Assembly: GCF_034092465.1 (NCBI RefSeq) | Contig: NZ_CP139303.1 | Location: 772,865-836,864, forward strand | Source: Prochlorococcus sp. MIT 1223 | Lineage (GTDB): Bacteria > Cyanobacteriota > Cyanobacteriia > PCC-6307 > Cyanobiaceae | Direction: 5' to 3' | Length of the DNA stretch: 64,000 bases | Part shown: positions 18,854-29,390 of the stretch, in pieces | How the letters are laid out: the number at the start of each line of letters is the position of its first letter | How positions within the stretch are numbered: position 1 is the first letter of the stretch | The notes under the pieces: model-generated | The model's input: only the letters and a program-made list of their open reading frames with translations | Databases searched by the model: none | Told to the model about the DNA's origin: nothing | Program-made: the position numbers and the translations under genes

Positions 18854-19159
18854 TTAAATCAATTTATTCAATGTTTTTTGCATCCAAGCCAATAATTCTC
18901 TTCCTTTAAGCCTGGGAGAAACCATTGGCAATTCAATAATTAAGTTTTTATCTTTACTTGAAAGAACTAACACAGGAACTCTAAGGTCAAAACTAGCTTT
19001 AACATCTTTAGGGATCAACTCACTATCAATATCTATAACCTTCAAGACCAAAGAGGGCTCTATTTCACTCAAATCAACATTTTTTAACCGCTGTTCTAAT
19101 CCTTCGCATAAACAACAGCCAGTTCTACTATAAAGATATAGGGATGCTTCTTTCATCAA
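18854..19159 (-). CDS. Glutaredoxin-like protein (DUF836)
   Basis: 101 residues. The thioredoxin-like start LYLYSRTGCCLCEGLEQRL contains a Cys-x-x-Cys-type redox site (CCLC), and VPVLVLSS (about 65) provides the cis-Pro. This pattern is that of the small DUF836 glutaredoxin-like family; the partner is unknown. The gene starts directly next to the end of yidD (stop at 19160) and is followed by murE, so the three are almost surely cotranscribed. Confidence 0.85.
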   Translation of the reverse strand: MMKEASLYLYSRTGCCLCEGLEQRLKNVDLSEIEPSLVLKVIDIDSELIPKDVKASFDLRVPVLVLSSKDKNLIIELPMVSPRLKGRELLAWMQKTLNKLI

Positions 19160-19396
19160 TCAATCAGGTACTGGGTCACATCCACATGGAGTACAAGGAT
19201 GACAACGAGCAAGTCGCCTAATTGTTAGCCAAGAGCCTCTCCAAGGTCCATGCCTAGAAATTGCTTCAAGCCCATATTCACTACATGTTGGAATGAAGCG
19301 ACATTGAGGACCAAAGAAGGGAGAAAGCCATCTACGGTAAAAATTAATCATGGCCATAAGGCACCATTTTAAAACCCGATTCATTATTGAGAGCAT
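19160..19396 (-). CDS. yidD: Membrane protein insertion efficiency factor YidD
   Basis: 78 residues; a second Met at residue 5 is an equally good start. The family core is clear: [33 protein letters not shown] and the Cys-rich end [15 protein letters not shown]. YidD is a small amphipathic protein that helps YidC insert membrane proteins. First gene of a minus-strand cluster that continues with a glutaredoxin-like gene and murE; divergent from rpsD. Confidence 0.95.
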   Translation of the reverse strand: MLSIMNRVLKWCLMAMINFYRRWLSPFFGPQCRFIPTCSEYGLEAISRHGPWRGSWLTIRRLARCHPCTPCGCDPVPD

Positions 19397-19497
19397 CTTT
19401 AGAGATAGAATATAAAATCAGTGAATAGAAGGCACCATTAAGGATTTACTTCCAGCATGGCGCATCTAGTCCACATTTGTCCTCTAATTTCTAAGTT

Positions 19498-20106
19498 ATG
19501 TCTCGATACCGTGGGCCTCGTTTGAGGATCACGCGTCGCTTGGGAGATCTTCCAGGTCTCACCCGGAAGGCCGCTAAAAGGTCTCATCCACCAGGTCAGC
19601 ACGGCCAAGCCCGTCGCAAGCGCTCTGAATACGCGATCCGTCTAGAAGAAAAGCAAAAACTTCGTTTCAATTACGGGATTTCTGAACGCCAACTCGTTCG
19701 TTATGTAAAAAAAGCCCGTGCTCAAGAAGGATCTACTGGAACGAACTTATTAAAGCTTCTTGAAAGTAGACTAGACAATGTTTGTTTCCGCCTTGGTTTT
19801 GGACCAACAATTCCTGGCTCCAGGCAATTTGTTAACCATGGTCATGTAACTGTAAATGGGCGAATCACTGATATTGCAAGCTACCAATGTAAACCTAATG
19901 ATGTAATTGCAATTCGAGAAAGGAAAGGAAGTAAGAAATTAGCCGAGGCTAACCTTGAGTTTCCAGGACTTGCAAACGTACCTCCCCATCTCGAACTAGA
20001 TAAACAGAAACTGTCTGGCAAAGTAACTGGAAGATGTGAAAGGGAATGGGTGGCAATAGAAATCAATGAATTACTTGTAGTTGAGTACTACTCACGTAAG
20101 GTTTAA
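19498..20106 (+). CDS. rpsD: 30S ribosomal protein S4
   Basis: 202 residues, normal length. Starts [20 protein letters not shown]; the S4 RNA-binding domain is at about 90-155 with [20 protein letters not shown]4 nucleates 16S rRNA folding and can repress its own translation. GC and codon use are visibly higher than in neighbouring genes, as expected for a highly expressed ribosomal gene. A strong terminator follows at 20169. Confidence 0.98.
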   Translation: MSRYRGPRLRITRRLGDLPGLTRKAAKRSHPPGQHGQARRKRSEYAIRLEEKQKLRFNYGISERQLVRYVKKARAQEGSTGTNLLKLLESRLDNVCFRLGFGPTIPGSRQFVNHGHVTVNGRITDIASYQCKPNDVIAIRERKGSKKLAEANLEFPGLANVPPHLELDKQKLSGKVTGRCEREWVAIEINELLVVEYYSRKV

Positions 20107-20168
20107 AATCTGAGCCTAAAAGTTCAATTTTCAAACAAGTCAAGCGTAGTATTTCTAGGTAATCATTA

Positions 20169-20207
20169 CTTCTCTTTCCCTTATCAGAGGGAAAGAGAAG
20201 TTTTTTT
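20169..20207 (+). terminator. Rho-independent terminator of rpsD
   Basis: Perfect 12-bp stem (20169-20180 with 20189-20200), 8-nt loop and a run of seven T at 20201-20207, 62 bp past the rpsD stop. Confidence 0.93.
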
Positions 20208-20355
20208 ATGAATCTAAAATTAAAAAATTAAGTACCTAAGTAATAATTCTTTCCTTTATATAAATAAATCACAGAAGACTCTTCCAGTTCTTTTATTTAT
20301 AGTAACTTTTGCCTTTAATTATATATTCTTAAGATTATCAACTTATAAACAAGCG

Positions 20356-21525
20356 GTGTCAAAGGAAAAAAGCAAAAACCATCTAAACCCTAGAGTAAGT
20401 ACACGAGTTATTCACCATGGCGATACTTTTGCTAAGGGAACTGGAACTGTAATGCCACCAATATATCCAAGTTCAACCTTTGCTCATGGGAATGAAGGAG
20501 GATTTGACTACACCCGTTCTGGCAATCCTAACTTCAGGATTTTAGAATCAGTCCTCTCATCTCTTGAAGATTGTAAGTATGCAAGTGTTTTTGGATCTGG
20601 AGTGAGTGCAATAACAGCAATTGCTTCAACAATGAAAACAGGAGACCTTATACTATGTGAAGAAAATCTTTATGGGTGCACAGTCAGATTATTCGATAAA
20701 GTTTTTCAAAAATTTGGATTAAGGACTGCATGGTTGGACTTCACTGACCCTTTGTCTCTCAATGAAATCAGCAACCTTAATCCCGCAATGATATGGCTTG
20801 AAAGTCCAACAAATCCACTCCTTAAAATAATAGATTTGCATGAAGTTTGTGGTAAAGCAAAGAGCAAAAATATTCCTATTGTTGTAGACAATACTTTCTC
20901 AACAGCCTTAATTCAAAGACCACTTGATTTAGGAGCAACGTTATCACTAACAAGCACCACCAAGTACATCAATGGTCACTCAGACGCTCTAGGAGGAGCC
21001 ATCTGCACAAATAATTCCGAATGGCATGACCGAATGCTATTTGCACAAAAATCTCTTGGCTTACAGCCTTCCCCATTTGATTGTTGGTTAATTACTCGTG
21101 GAATTAAAACATTGCCCTTACGACTTGAAAAGCAAATTAAAAATGCAAGTGCCATAGCAGATTTTCTTTCAGAACATCCCTCCATAGAATGGGTTAGGTA
21201 CCCTTTAAGAGCAGATCACCCTCAACACAAAATTGCAATTAAGCAGATGAATGGAGGTGGGGCAATTATCACAGTCAGTCTTAAAGCAAACCTTTCTCAA
21301 ACATATTCAGTCTGCAAAAATCTTAATTACTTCACATTAGCCGAAAGCCTTGGAGGAATTGAAAGCTTAGTTTGCCATCCAGCCACTATGACTCACGCAT
21401 CTGTTAAGGAAGAAACCAAAACCAGTTTAGGAATTAACGAATCGCTAGTACGATTTTCTGTAGGATGTGAAGACTTGGACGATCTGAAAACAGACCTCAA
21501 CCAAGCACTAAATCAATTAAATTGA
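20356..21525 (+). CDS. PLP-dependent trans-sulfuration enzyme (cystathionine beta-lyase/gamma-synthase type)
   Basis: 389 residues from a GTG start. The Cys/Met metabolism PLP fold is clear: RVSTRVIHHGD at the start, PPIYPSSTFAHG, YTRSGNPNFRILE (about 58), ESPTNPLLKIID (about 150) and the PLP Lys in TSTTKYINGHSDALGG (about 205). The sequence alone cannot separate MetB, MetC and related lyases. Its stop overlaps the TTG start of the next trans-sulfuration gene by 4 bp, and cysK follows, so the three form a sulfur amino-acid operon for cysteine to homocysteine flow. Confidence 0.85.
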   Translation: MSKEKSKNHLNPRVSTRVIHHGDTFAKGTGTVMPPIYPSSTFAHGNEGGFDYTRSGNPNFRILESVLSSLEDCKYASVFGSGVSAITAIASTMKTGDLILCEENLYGCTVRLFDKVFQKFGLRTAWLDFTDPLSLNEISNLNPAMIWLESPTNPLLKIIDLHEVCGKAKSKNIPIVVDNTFSTALIQRPLDLGATLSLTSTTKYINGHSDALGGAICTNNSEWHDRMLFAQKSLGLQPSPFDCWLITRGIKTLPLRLEKQIKNASAIADFLSEHPSIEWVRYPLRADHPQHKIAIKQMNGGGAIITVSLKANLSQTYSVCKNLNYFTLAESLGGIESLVCHPATMTHASVKEETKTSLGINESLVRFSVGCEDLDDLKTDLNQALNQLN

Positions 21526-22991
21526 GACAACGTAATCTTCTAATTGACCCTTGCTGGAGCGCAAGTGAATTAGGTAAAGCTATTCCTAACAGTCCACATG
21601 CTGTATCTGTAGCGCTACCCAGATGGCAAGACGTCATCAATTATGAAGAGAAAGAAGCAAACTGTATGCAATCTCTTAAGGCAATTTATCCACGATTTGG
21701 TCTAAACCCACTTGTAAAAGAAATAGCCTCAAGAGCAATCTATGGCTGTGAATTCAAGAAAAGTCATGGATGGCCATTCCCTAATTTAAAAGTCGCAGAA
21801 AAAGCAAAACTGTATTGCGAGAAAAAAATCAATGGCAAAGTAATTATTAAAGAAATTTCAGGTCTCTATTGTCTAATCACGAACGAAGACGCTACTCCCT
21901 TTGCTAAAGCTTTTTGGCAACATACTGGACTTGGAGCATCCTCTCGCCAAGCAGCTATCGCATTAAAGCAAGAACATTCACCTTCAAAAAAACAAGGGGA
22001 AAATGCAAGAATTGCTTTGGCTCAAAGATTGTCTGATATCTACAAGTGTCATCCAAGTCTTATTGATCTTCATCCATCTGGCATGAGTGCTCTATCAACC
22101 GCATTAGGAGCAATAAAAGCAATACACCCTAAAAAAACATTCATTCAAGTAGGTTTTCCTTATGTTGATGTTCTTAAGTTGCCTCAAGAAATTTTTGGTG
22201 GTAGTGAGCTTTTCATAAACACAAATCTAGAGGTATTAGCAAAAGAATTAAGAATCAGAAAACCAGCCGCTGTGATTGTTGAATTACCTAGCAATCCCAT
22301 GCTTCAATGCATCGATCTTCCTGCCATTAGTAAATTAGCCCACGAGAATGGAGCTTTAGTAGTTGCCGATGACACAATTGGCTCAGCATTAAATATTGAC
22401 CCACTACCTTATGCGGATTTAATTTTTAGTTCGCTAACAAAAAGTTTTGCTGGTAGAGGAGATATTCTTGCAGGATCTTTAACAATTAGTCCTCAATCTA
22501 GATGGAGGAAAGAGCTTTCTGAAATGGTACCTCAAAATGCATTGGCCCCATTATCAGATGCTGATGCAATTGCACTTGAAGAAAGTAGCCGAGATATCAA
22601 GGTCCGCATTCCACGTCTTAACCAAGCATGTCTTTCATTAAAAAGAAAATTGGAACAACATCCTCAGGTAGCAAGAGTCCTTCATCCTGAGTATTGTCAA
22701 AACTTCAAAAAAATTATGAGGGCAGACGCAGGATATGGATGTCTCCTTTCTTTTGAACTTGTAGAAGGTCTTTCAAAAGCTCAGCATTTTTATAACTCAT
22801 TAAGAGTATGTAAAGGACCAAGTCTTGGAACAAAATTTACTCTTGCTTGTCCATATGTACTTTTGGCCCACTATGAAGAATTAGATTGGGCAGAGAGATG
22901 CGGTGTTCCATCTCATCTTTTAAGGGTTTCAGTGGGACTAGAAGAGCCAAGGTCTCTTTGGGCTAGATTTAAAAATGCTTTGGAATCATAA
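21522..22991 (+). CDS. Cystathionine gamma-synthase-like PLP enzyme with N-terminal extension
   Basis: 489 residues from a TTG that overlaps the previous stop by 4 bp. It is about 100 residues longer than normal family members. The extension contains PHAVSVALPRWQDVINYEE, a pattern I associate with the fungal-type cystathionine gamma-synthase (STR2-like) group. The PLP domain follows, with VELPSNPMLQCIDLPA (about 248), VVADDTIGSALN and the PLP Lys in FSSLTKSFAGRGD (about 308). Probably cystathionine gamma-synthase, paired with a lyase-type paralogue upstream; specificity needs assay. Confidence 0.8.
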   Translation: MRQRNLLIDPCWSASELGKAIPNSPHAVSVALPRWQDVINYEEKEANCMQSLKAIYPRFGLNPLVKEIASRAIYGCEFKKSHGWPFPNLKVAEKAKLYCEKKINGKVIIKEISGLYCLITNEDATPFAKAFWQHTGLGASSRQAAIALKQEHSPSKKQGENARIALAQRLSDIYKCHPSLIDLHPSGMSALSTALGAIKAIHPKKTFIQVGFPYVDVLKLPQEIFGGSELFINTNLEVLAKELRIRKPAAVIVELPSNPMLQCIDLPAISKLAHENGALVVADDTIGSALNIDPLPYADLIFSSLTKSFAGRGDILAGSLTISPQSRWRKELSEMVPQNALAPLSDADAIALEESSRDIKVRIPRLNQACLSLKRKLEQHPQVARVLHPEYCQNFKKIMRADAGYGCLLSFELVEGLSKAQHFYNSLRVCKGPSLGTKFTLACPYVLLAHYEELDWAERCGVPSHLLRVSVGLEEPRSLWARFKNALES

Positions 22992-23079
22992 TTTAAAAAA
23001 AGAGATAAACATTATCAAACGAGCTCATTTCCTCTAAGCAGACTAAATTTTAGCTAGTGAATAAAAATTCATTTTCAAC

Positions 23080-24066
23080 ATGGGAAGAATTTACGAAGAC
23101 AACAGTTTTGCTATTGGTAAAACACCTTTAGTGAAGCTCAATTCAGTTACTAAGAATGCAAAAGCAACTGTATTAGCAAAGATCGAAGGACGCAATCCTG
23201 CCTATAGCGTTAAATGTAGGATTGGCGCAAATATGATCTGGGATGCTGAAAAGAAAGGGTTACTTTCCAAAACTCAAACCATCGTAGAGCCCACTTCTGG
23301 CAATACTGGTATTGCCCTTGCATTTACCGCGGCAGCAAGAGGCTACAAACTAATTCTGACAATGCCAGAATCTATGTCTCTGGAACGCAGAAGAGTGATG
23401 GCAGTTCTGGGAGCAGAATTAATTCTTACTGAAGCTGCAAAGGGAATGCCAGGGGCTATTGCTAAAGCAAAAGAAATCGCTGATAGCAATCCAAAGAAAT
23501 ATTTTATGCCTGGTCAATTTGATAATCCCGCCAATCCCGAGATCCATTTCAAAACTACTGGTCCAGAAATTTGGGAAGATACTGATGGTCAAATAGATGT
23601 TCTTGTCTCAGGGGTAGGAACAGGTGGAACTATTACAGGTATATCTAGATACATAAAACAAGAGAAAGGGAAAAATATTATTTCTGTCGCTGTTGAGCCG
23701 AGTCATAGTCCAGTAATAACACAGACCTTGAACGGAGAAGAAGTAAAACCAGGGCCACATAAAATCCAGGGTATTGGAGCAGGTTTTATCCCCAAGAATC
23801 TCGACTTATCAATTGTTGACAAGGTTGAACAAGTTAGCAATGAAGAATCTATAAATATGGCACTTCGTTTAACAAAAGAAGAAGGTCTCCTGGTAGGTAT
23901 CTCCTGTGGAGCCGCGGCAACAGCTGCGATACGCCTAGCAGAAAAAGATGAATTTGCTGGAAAAACAATTGTAGTTGTACTTCCAGATCTTGCGGAACGC
24001 TATCTATCCTCAATCATGTTTGAAAATGTTCCAACTGGAATTATTGAGCAACCAAATAAAGCCTAA
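23080..24066 (+). CDS. cysK: Cysteine synthase A (O-acetylserine sulfhydrylase)
   Basis: 328 residues. The PLP Lys is in [11 protein letters not shown] (about 46), the substrate-binding loop is TSGNTG (about 74-79), and the phosphate loop GTGGTITG is at about 182. Makes cysteine from O-acetylserine and sulfide. Last gene of the sulfur amino-acid cluster, 88 bp after the second trans-sulfuration gene. Its last 4 bp overlap the end of convergent queA. Confidence 0.95.
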   Translation: MGRIYEDNSFAIGKTPLVKLNSVTKNAKATVLAKIEGRNPAYSVKCRIGANMIWDAEKKGLLSKTQTIVEPTSGNTGIALAFTAAARGYKLILTMPESMSLERRRVMAVLGAELILTEAAKGMPGAIAKAKEIADSNPKKYFMPGQFDNPANPEIHFKTTGPEIWEDTDGQIDVLVSGVGTGGTITGISRYIKQEKGKNIISVAVEPSHSPVITQTLNGEEVKPGPHKIQGIGAGFIPKNLDLSIVDKVEQVSNEESINMALRLTKEEGLLVGISCGAAATAAIRLAEKDEFAGKTIVVVLPDLAERYLSSIMFENVPTGIIEQPNKA

Positions 24067-25184
24067 GAGCGCACTGAGGTAGATACTGCCTCAGGTTTAA
24101 TTAACATTGCATCTCCATAAGAGAAAAAACGAAACTGACTCCGAATAGCTTTTCTATAAAGAGTCAGCAATCGTTTCCTACCAATAAAAGCAGACACAAG
24201 TAAGAGTAATGAGCTTCGAGGCAGATGAAAGTTTGTCAACAAACCATCAACGACACCAAATTGATACCCTGGCTTAATAACTAGACTTACTTTTGTGTTT
24301 ATAGGCTTAAGGTTTCCACCACCTAATTGATAAGCACTCTCTAAAGCTCGAACACAAGTTGTTCCAACTGCAAAGACACGCCTACCTTTTGAATGGCAAT
24401 CTTTGATTGCCTTTACCACCTCTTCTTTAACCTCAACCCACTCACTATGTAAAGTCAAATCATTTAGATCTTCATTTTTCAATGGTCTAAAAGTTCCAAT
24501 CCCCACATGAAGAGTAATTTTCACTGATTGAATACCTTTATTGATCAAGGCTTTTAGCAACTCATCGCTTAAATGAAGTCCCGCCGTAGGAGCAGCAACA
24601 GCTCCTGGATTTTGCGCATAACGTGTTTGATATCTCTCTATATCATTTGAATTACTGCTTTTAATATATGGAGGTAAAGGAACTTCTCCATAATCTTCCA
24701 ATAAATTTTGAATATTTTTCCTATCGCAATACTTTTCTGGGAATTTAATTATTCGACCACCTGTGTCTGAGTGAAGGCTAATAACCTCTAGTTGTATTGA
24801 CTGTTTTCCTTCCGCCACTAAAAGTACATGGTCCCCTGGCTTCATAGATTTTGCTGGTTTTGCAAGACATAGCCAGCATCCATTATTCAACGGTTCAAGA
24901 ATTAATACCTCAACTTCCCTTCCTGAAGATAAGACAACTCTTAATCTTGCTTTGAGAACACGCGTGTCATTTAAAACCAATAAATCACCCTCCTTTAATT
25001 CGTTTTGAATATCCCAAACTTTATGATGAGTAGACACCTCATCATCTTGTCCTTCTTCAGACACAAGCATCAATCTCGCCTCATGACGAGGTTCTAAAGG
25101 CTTTTGAGCAATCAAGTTAGGATCTAACTCATAGTCGTAAGAGCTTAATGAGAAATCCTTAGGGTCTAACACAACAGGAGACAA
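24063..25184 (-). CDS. queA: S-adenosylmethionine:tRNA ribosyltransferase-isomerase
   Basis: 373 residues. Family motifs: [20 protein letters not shown] near the start, [28 protein letters not shown] (about 195), [12 protein letters not shown] and [17 protein letters not shown] near the end. QueA transfers the ribosyl group of SAM to preQ1 in tRNA, a step to queuosine. The true start may be this Met ([10 protein letters not shown]), the only Met before the conserved part. Overlaps cysK by 4 bp at the 3' ends. Confidence 0.96.
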   Translation of the reverse strand: MSPVVLDPKDFSLSSYDYELDPNLIAQKPLEPRHEARLMLVSEEGQDDEVSTHHKVWDIQNELKEGDLLVLNDTRVLKARLRVVLSSGREVEVLILEPLNNGCWLCLAKPAKSMKPGDHVLLVAEGKQSIQLEVISLHSDTGGRIIKFPEKYCDRKNIQNLLEDYGEVPLPPYIKSSNSNDIERYQTRYAQNPGAVAAPTAGLHLSDELLKALINKGIQSVKITLHVGIGTFRPLKNEDLNDLTLHSEWVEVKEEVVKAIKDCHSKGRRVFAVGTTCVRALESAYQLGGGNLKPINTKVSLVIKPGYQFGVVDGLLTNFHLPRSSLLLLVSAFIGRKRLLTLYRKAIRSQFRFFSYGDAMLIKPEAVSTSVRS

Positions 25185-25241
25185 GCGATCAATTTACAAA
25201 ATTTTTAAACGACAATTAATTGCAAATAAATTTCATCACAT

Positions 25242-26645
25242 TCAGGCTCCAAGAGACTCAGGAGATTCTTCTATCAAAAGAGCAAGGTCCTTTAAAAAAG
25301 AAGCTCCATCTGCACCATAGATAACCCTATGATCCGCGGTTAGATTTACCTGCATTTGCCGTTTAACCATAATTGAGCCATCCTTACCAGCGATGACGTT
25401 TGGGCGTGAGGCTGCTACTGCAAGAATTCCCCCAGTACCAGGGGGGAGAATTGCATCAAACCTATCCACCCCAAACATACCTAGATTTGAGAGTGTAAAA
25501 GTACCTGTACTGTATTCATCTGGTTGAAGTTGTTTACTTCTTGAACGCTTAACTAAATCTGACCACTGACGTGACAATTCAAAAAGATTAGTTTTATCAG
25601 CATTTTTCAGGACTGGTGTAATTAGGCCTCCCTCCTCCATCGCAACAGCAACCGCCACATTAACTTGGGAGGGATAGGCAATTCCCCCAGAGCTCGTTGC
25701 GGCATTGACCTGTGGGTGTTTTGCTAATGTTTTCCCTACTGCTTTTGCCAACAAAGCAGTCATAGTAACCCCATCAGGCTTGACTTCCTTATAAAAAGAC
25801 TCAAGTTTATCCGTATTTATTGTGTATCCCACTCTAAAACAAGGGAACGCCAAGCTGGCCTCCATATTTCTATTTACGGCCTGCTGCAAAGTATTAAAGG
25901 GAACAGTCTCTCCTGGTGATCCAAAACTATTGCCTGAGAGCTCCTGATCTCGAGAACCTTTGGGTTTAGCAAGAGATTCTGTGGCCTTTACTTCTCGAAC
26001 TGTTGTTGCAGAGGGTTGAGCCTCTGATATTGAACTGTGAGCTGGCGCATCACTTTCGGCAATCCAAGGGACACTAATTGGTTGACCTTTAGTCCGTTGA
26101 ACATCATCAGCTTGAATACGTCCATGAGGCCCAGTACCTTTTACTACAGACAAATCAACGCCTAATTGAGAAGCGAGTTTTTTTGCTCTTGGAGAAGCAA
26201 CTATACGACCAACATTTATAAAATCAGGTTCTTTTGTTTCAGTAACTATTGACTTTTTTTCTTTAATTGAAGGTTTTATATGTGGTTCAGATTGCTGCTT
26301 TATTTCTTCAGGAGAATTTTCTTTCGAAGTAGTTAAAGTTGGTTTCTCACTTTCTTGGCTTGATAAAGAGGAACTCTTTTGTTGAACTTCAATAATTTCA
26401 TCTTTATTTTCTACTATCAAGCCAATCGTTTCACCAACAGGTGCTGAACTCCCGGCAGGCATAAGTATTGCACCCAAGTAGCCTTCTTGGAATGCTTCTA
26501 CATCCATATCAGCCTTATCGGATTCAACAACTAATACCGATTCGCCACGACCTACTTTGTCTCCAGGCTCTTTAAGCCATTCAACAATTTTGCCCTCAGT
26601 CATAGTGGAGCTAAGTGCAGGCATAAAGATGTCGTGTGTCGCCAT
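25242..26645 (-). CDS. pdhC: Pyruvate dehydrogenase E2, dihydrolipoamide acetyltransferase
   Basis: 467 residues in three parts. The lipoyl domain (1-80) has the lipoyl Lys in VESDKADMDVEAF (about 44). After a Ser/Glu/Lys-rich linker, the E1/E3-binding domain lies at about 148-185 (ASPRAKKLASQLGVDLS, GPHGRIQADDV). A second linker leads to the catalytic acetyltransferase domain with FTLSNLGMFGVDRF and the catalytic His in TADHRVIYGADGA near the end. It forms the core of the complex whose E1 alpha is encoded at 5.5 kb. Upstream of queA with 57 bp between. Confidence 0.95.
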   Translation of the reverse strand: MATHDIFMPALSSTMTEGKIVEWLKEPGDKVGRGESVLVVESDKADMDVEAFQEGYLGAILMPAGSSAPVGETIGLIVENKDEIIEVQQKSSSLSSQESEKPTLTTSKENSPEEIKQQSEPHIKPSIKEKKSIVTETKEPDFINVGRIVASPRAKKLASQLGVDLSVVKGTGPHGRIQADDVQRTKGQPISVPWIAESDAPAHSSISEAQPSATTVREVKATESLAKPKGSRDQELSGNSFGSPGETVPFNTLQQAVNRNMEASLAFPCFRVGYTINTDKLESFYKEVKPDGVTMTALLAKAVGKTLAKHPQVNAATSSGGIAYPSQVNVAVAVAMEEGGLITPVLKNADKTNLFELSRQWSDLVKRSRSKQLQPDEYSTGTFTLSNLGMFGVDRFDAILPPGTGGILAVAASRPNVIAGKDGSIMVKRQMQVNLTADHRVIYGADGASFLKDLALLIEESPESLGA

Positions 26646-26804
26646 TATCTTGTCTTTACAAGAGGTTTAGTGAATTTTGTTAGGCCTTTTGAAACTTGTC
26701 TTCAATTAATGAAGATAGTTAATTGGGATAACTTTATGAATGTTAATTCCCTATTCAAAACTCTCCAACATTAATTTATTTATGAATTAATAAAGTAAGA
26801 GTTG

Positions 26805-27260
26805 TTAAGAGTGATCATTTACTCCATCAATTGCTTCTACGACACCGTCTCTGACAAGAATAGATACCCCCATTTTTTCTACCAAATTGTCACCAACCTT
26901 TAAATCAAAGAAGCTTTCCATTTGTCCCTGTTCCACGATCTGCTCCATCTCAAGCTCTCTAACTTGTGATTGCTGTTGGAGCAAATTTCTCTTTTGTTCT
27001 TCTAATTCCGCTCTCTTGGCTGCTACTTGTTGCTGAATTTGAGAAACCTGTTCTTGAACTCTGGGGTCCAAAGGATTGGCACTTTGATTACGAACATCAC
27101 TAATAACCTGTTGTCCCTCTTTCTCTAACTGCGCTAATTGCTCATCAGTAGAAGAGATAGCACTACTGATTTCTTTTTCTGCCTCTTCTTTCCAAGAAGG
27201 AGTAACAACAGCTCTAACTGTTATTGAACGTTTAATGGAAATGGTTTTACCTTCTGACAT
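26805..27260 (-). CDS. YlqD-like coiled-coil protein
   Basis: 151 residues. The start has a short strand-rich segment (TISIKRSITVRAVVTPSWKEEAE), the middle (about 30-105) is a Gln/Glu-rich coiled coil (QIQQQVAAKRAELEEQKRNLLQQQSQ), and the end is a small beta-like part (VGDNLVEKMGVSILVRDGVVEAIDG). This matches the conserved YlqD family found in Bacillus and cyanobacteria, whose function is not known. It lies between the acyl-CoA synthetase and E2 genes on the minus strand, with gaps of 73 and 159 bp. Confidence 0.8.
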   Translation of the reverse strand: MSEGKTISIKRSITVRAVVTPSWKEEAEKEISSAISSTDEQLAQLEKEGQQVISDVRNQSANPLDPRVQEQVSQIQQQVAAKRAELEEQKRNLLQQQSQVRELEMEQIVEQGQMESFFDLKVGDNLVEKMGVSILVRDGVVEAIDGVNDHS

Positions 27261-27333
27261 TTTATTTATTGTCTGAGTTACAAGAATCTCAGTGAAAGAG
27301 GATTAGGTCAACTAAATTTCTCGCTTCAACAAA

Positions 27334-29322
27334 TTATCTCTCATAAATCATTGAAATCACAGATTCATCTCGCTCGTAAATCTTATCCCGTCTTTGCTTG
27401 AGAGTCTGAGTTAAAAGGCCATTTTCAATTGTAAATGGCTCAACAAATCCCACTCCAAAGACTCTTTCTTCAGAGCGAGAACCTACACGAGCTGAAAGAA
27501 TTCTATTAATTTCACTCCTAAACAAAGTTCTCAATTCTTTATTACCTGAAGATCCCAGCAAATTTCCTGATGTAAATAATCCATTTTTCTTAGCCCAATT
27601 TAAAACCATCTCATTGTTGGGAACAACCAATAAGCCTAGCTGTCTCTCATCTTGACCAACCATCATTACCTGTTCAATTAATGGGCTTGCTACCAAGCAC
27701 TCCTCAAGGGGACCGGGCTCAATATTTTCTCCATTGCTTAAAACAATCGTGTCTTTGCATCTGCCCGTAAGGACTAAAGATCCATCACTTAATAGCATTC
27801 CTAAATCCCCAGTGTTAAACCATCCTTCTGCATCTAGAACTTTTTGAGTCTCTTGAGGACGACGTAAATATCCCTTCATCACTTGAGGCCCCTTAACTAG
27901 AACCAAACCCTTCTCATAAAGATTCTTCAATACTTTTGTTTCTTGATCTATGATTCGAAATTCTGTTTCTGGCAATGGAAGACCTGCAGATCCTCTTATA
28001 TTTCTCCATGGCCTTCTACAGCTCACTACTGGACTAGTCTCTGTAAGGCCATAACCAACTAATAGTTCCAGTCCTATGGACTCAAAAAAAAGATCTACAT
28101 GAGGAGCTATTGCACCACCACCACTTATAGGGAAAAGTAATCTTCCTCCGCAAAGCTGATTCAAGACCTTAGGCCATAAGAACAAAGCTGAGATTTTATG
28201 TAGTGGGAATCTAAAAACAACTTCCAAAACTGCCTGAAATCTTTTTAAAAGACTCACCTTATAGATTAATAAATTTCTGGTTTTTCTTAATGCAACTTTA
28301 TAAGCAGAGCTATTTTTAAGAGCTGCTTTAATTAATTTTTGCTTATTTGCAGGCATTAATTTAACTGCATCGTCAAAACCAATTTTTATTGCTTCCCAAA
28401 GCCTTGGGACAGTAGCCATAACAATTGGTCGAACCCTAGGTAAATCAAATTTTAATTTTTTAATTGTTGTATAACTCTGCGAACATGCACAAGAGAAAAA
28501 GTAATACTCAGCGCTCCTTTCATAGGAATGCCAAATAGGTAAAACACTTAAGACAGGAGCTCCAGGGGAGGGATCAGCGACACAAGCAAGTGATCTGATT
28601 TGATGCAAGAGATTTGCATGACTTAAAGGCACACCTTTTGGCTTCCCTGTGGTGCCAGATGTATATAGGATTGTTGCTATAGCAGTGTCAGTATTTTCAA
28701 CTAAAATTTGATTTGCTATTTGATTAGTTGAAGTATTCAATGACTTATTAAGACCTTTCTGTAGAAAGTCCTCCCAGGAAGTCGCACAACTTGTCGCTTC
28801 ACCTTCAAGTTGTAAAACAAACTTAAATCTTCTTTGTTCTTCTTCGGAAAGCTCCAGTTTATGCAATAAGTCTGCAGATTGAATGACAAGTCCAATTGCT
28901 TTTGAATCTTCCAGTATGTATCTAAGCTCTTCAATTGGAGCAGATGCACCGCGAACAGCATCTATAGCATTTACACGCATTATTCCCTGATCAATAACAA
29001 GCCAACGCGGGCTGTTTTCTGAAAAAATTGCTACTACATCACCGTTTCCAATACCAAAACTGGAGATTCCTGCTGCTGCTGCACTAATCAGATCTGAAAG
29101 TTCTGAGTAATTAAATCTTTCAGGAGGGGATGCATGAGGCGCATCTACAGCTAAAACATTTCCATAATGGGCCTTTAACCATGGCCACATTTGATCAACA
29201 CGCTCAAGATTTTCCACATAATCATGTAATAATCTTGCTCTTTTCTCTTGTTTTGTAGGACGCCATTTCGATTCAGCAAAAATCAAATCATTGCTTAAAT
29301 AGCGCATTTTTTTTAAATTCAT
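27334..29322 (-). CDS. Long-chain fatty acid-CoA/ACP ligase (AMP-forming)
   Basis: 662 residues. The adenylate-forming motifs are ILYTSGTTGKPKGVPLSH (about 218-235), VGYGLTETSPV (about 420) and the hinge region FNTGDLGML with LTGRCKDTIVLSNGENIEP (about 525). The insertion between the first motifs is typical of long-chain enzymes. In cyanobacteria the single such enzyme (AAS) activates free fatty acids to acyl-ACP for recycling of membrane lipids, so that role is likely. The start at the first Met (MNLKKMRYL) or the Met at residue 6 are both possible. Confidence 0.92.
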   Translation of the reverse strand: MNLKKMRYLSNDLIFAESKWRPTKQEKRARLLHDYVENLERVDQMWPWLKAHYGNVLAVDAPHASPPERFNYSELSDLISAAAAGISSFGIGNGDVVAIFSENSPRWLVIDQGIMRVNAIDAVRGASAPIEELRYILEDSKAIGLVIQSADLLHKLELSEEEQRRFKFVLQLEGEATSCATSWEDFLQKGLNKSLNTSTNQIANQILVENTDTAIATILYTSGTTGKPKGVPLSHANLLHQIRSLACVADPSPGAPVLSVLPIWHSYERSAEYYFFSCACSQSYTTIKKLKFDLPRVRPIVMATVPRLWEAIKIGFDDAVKLMPANKQKLIKAALKNSSAYKVALRKTRNLLIYKVSLLKRFQAVLEVVFRFPLHKISALFLWPKVLNQLCGGRLLFPISGGGAIAPHVDLFFESIGLELLVGYGLTETSPVVSCRRPWRNIRGSAGLPLPETEFRIIDQETKVLKNLYEKGLVLVKGPQVMKGYLRRPQETQKVLDAEGWFNTGDLGMLLSDGSLVLTGRCKDTIVLSNGENIEPGPLEECLVASPLIEQVMMVGQDERQLGLLVVPNNEMVLNWAKKNGLFTSGNLLGSSGNKELRTLFRSEINRILSARVGSRSEERVFGVGFVEPFTIENGLLTQTLKQRRDKIYERDESVISMIYER

Positions 29323-29390
29323 ACTTAAATTCTGCTTTTTAATAATTAAAACTATTACCCAAATAAATCCATAGAAATCTAAAAATTGAA

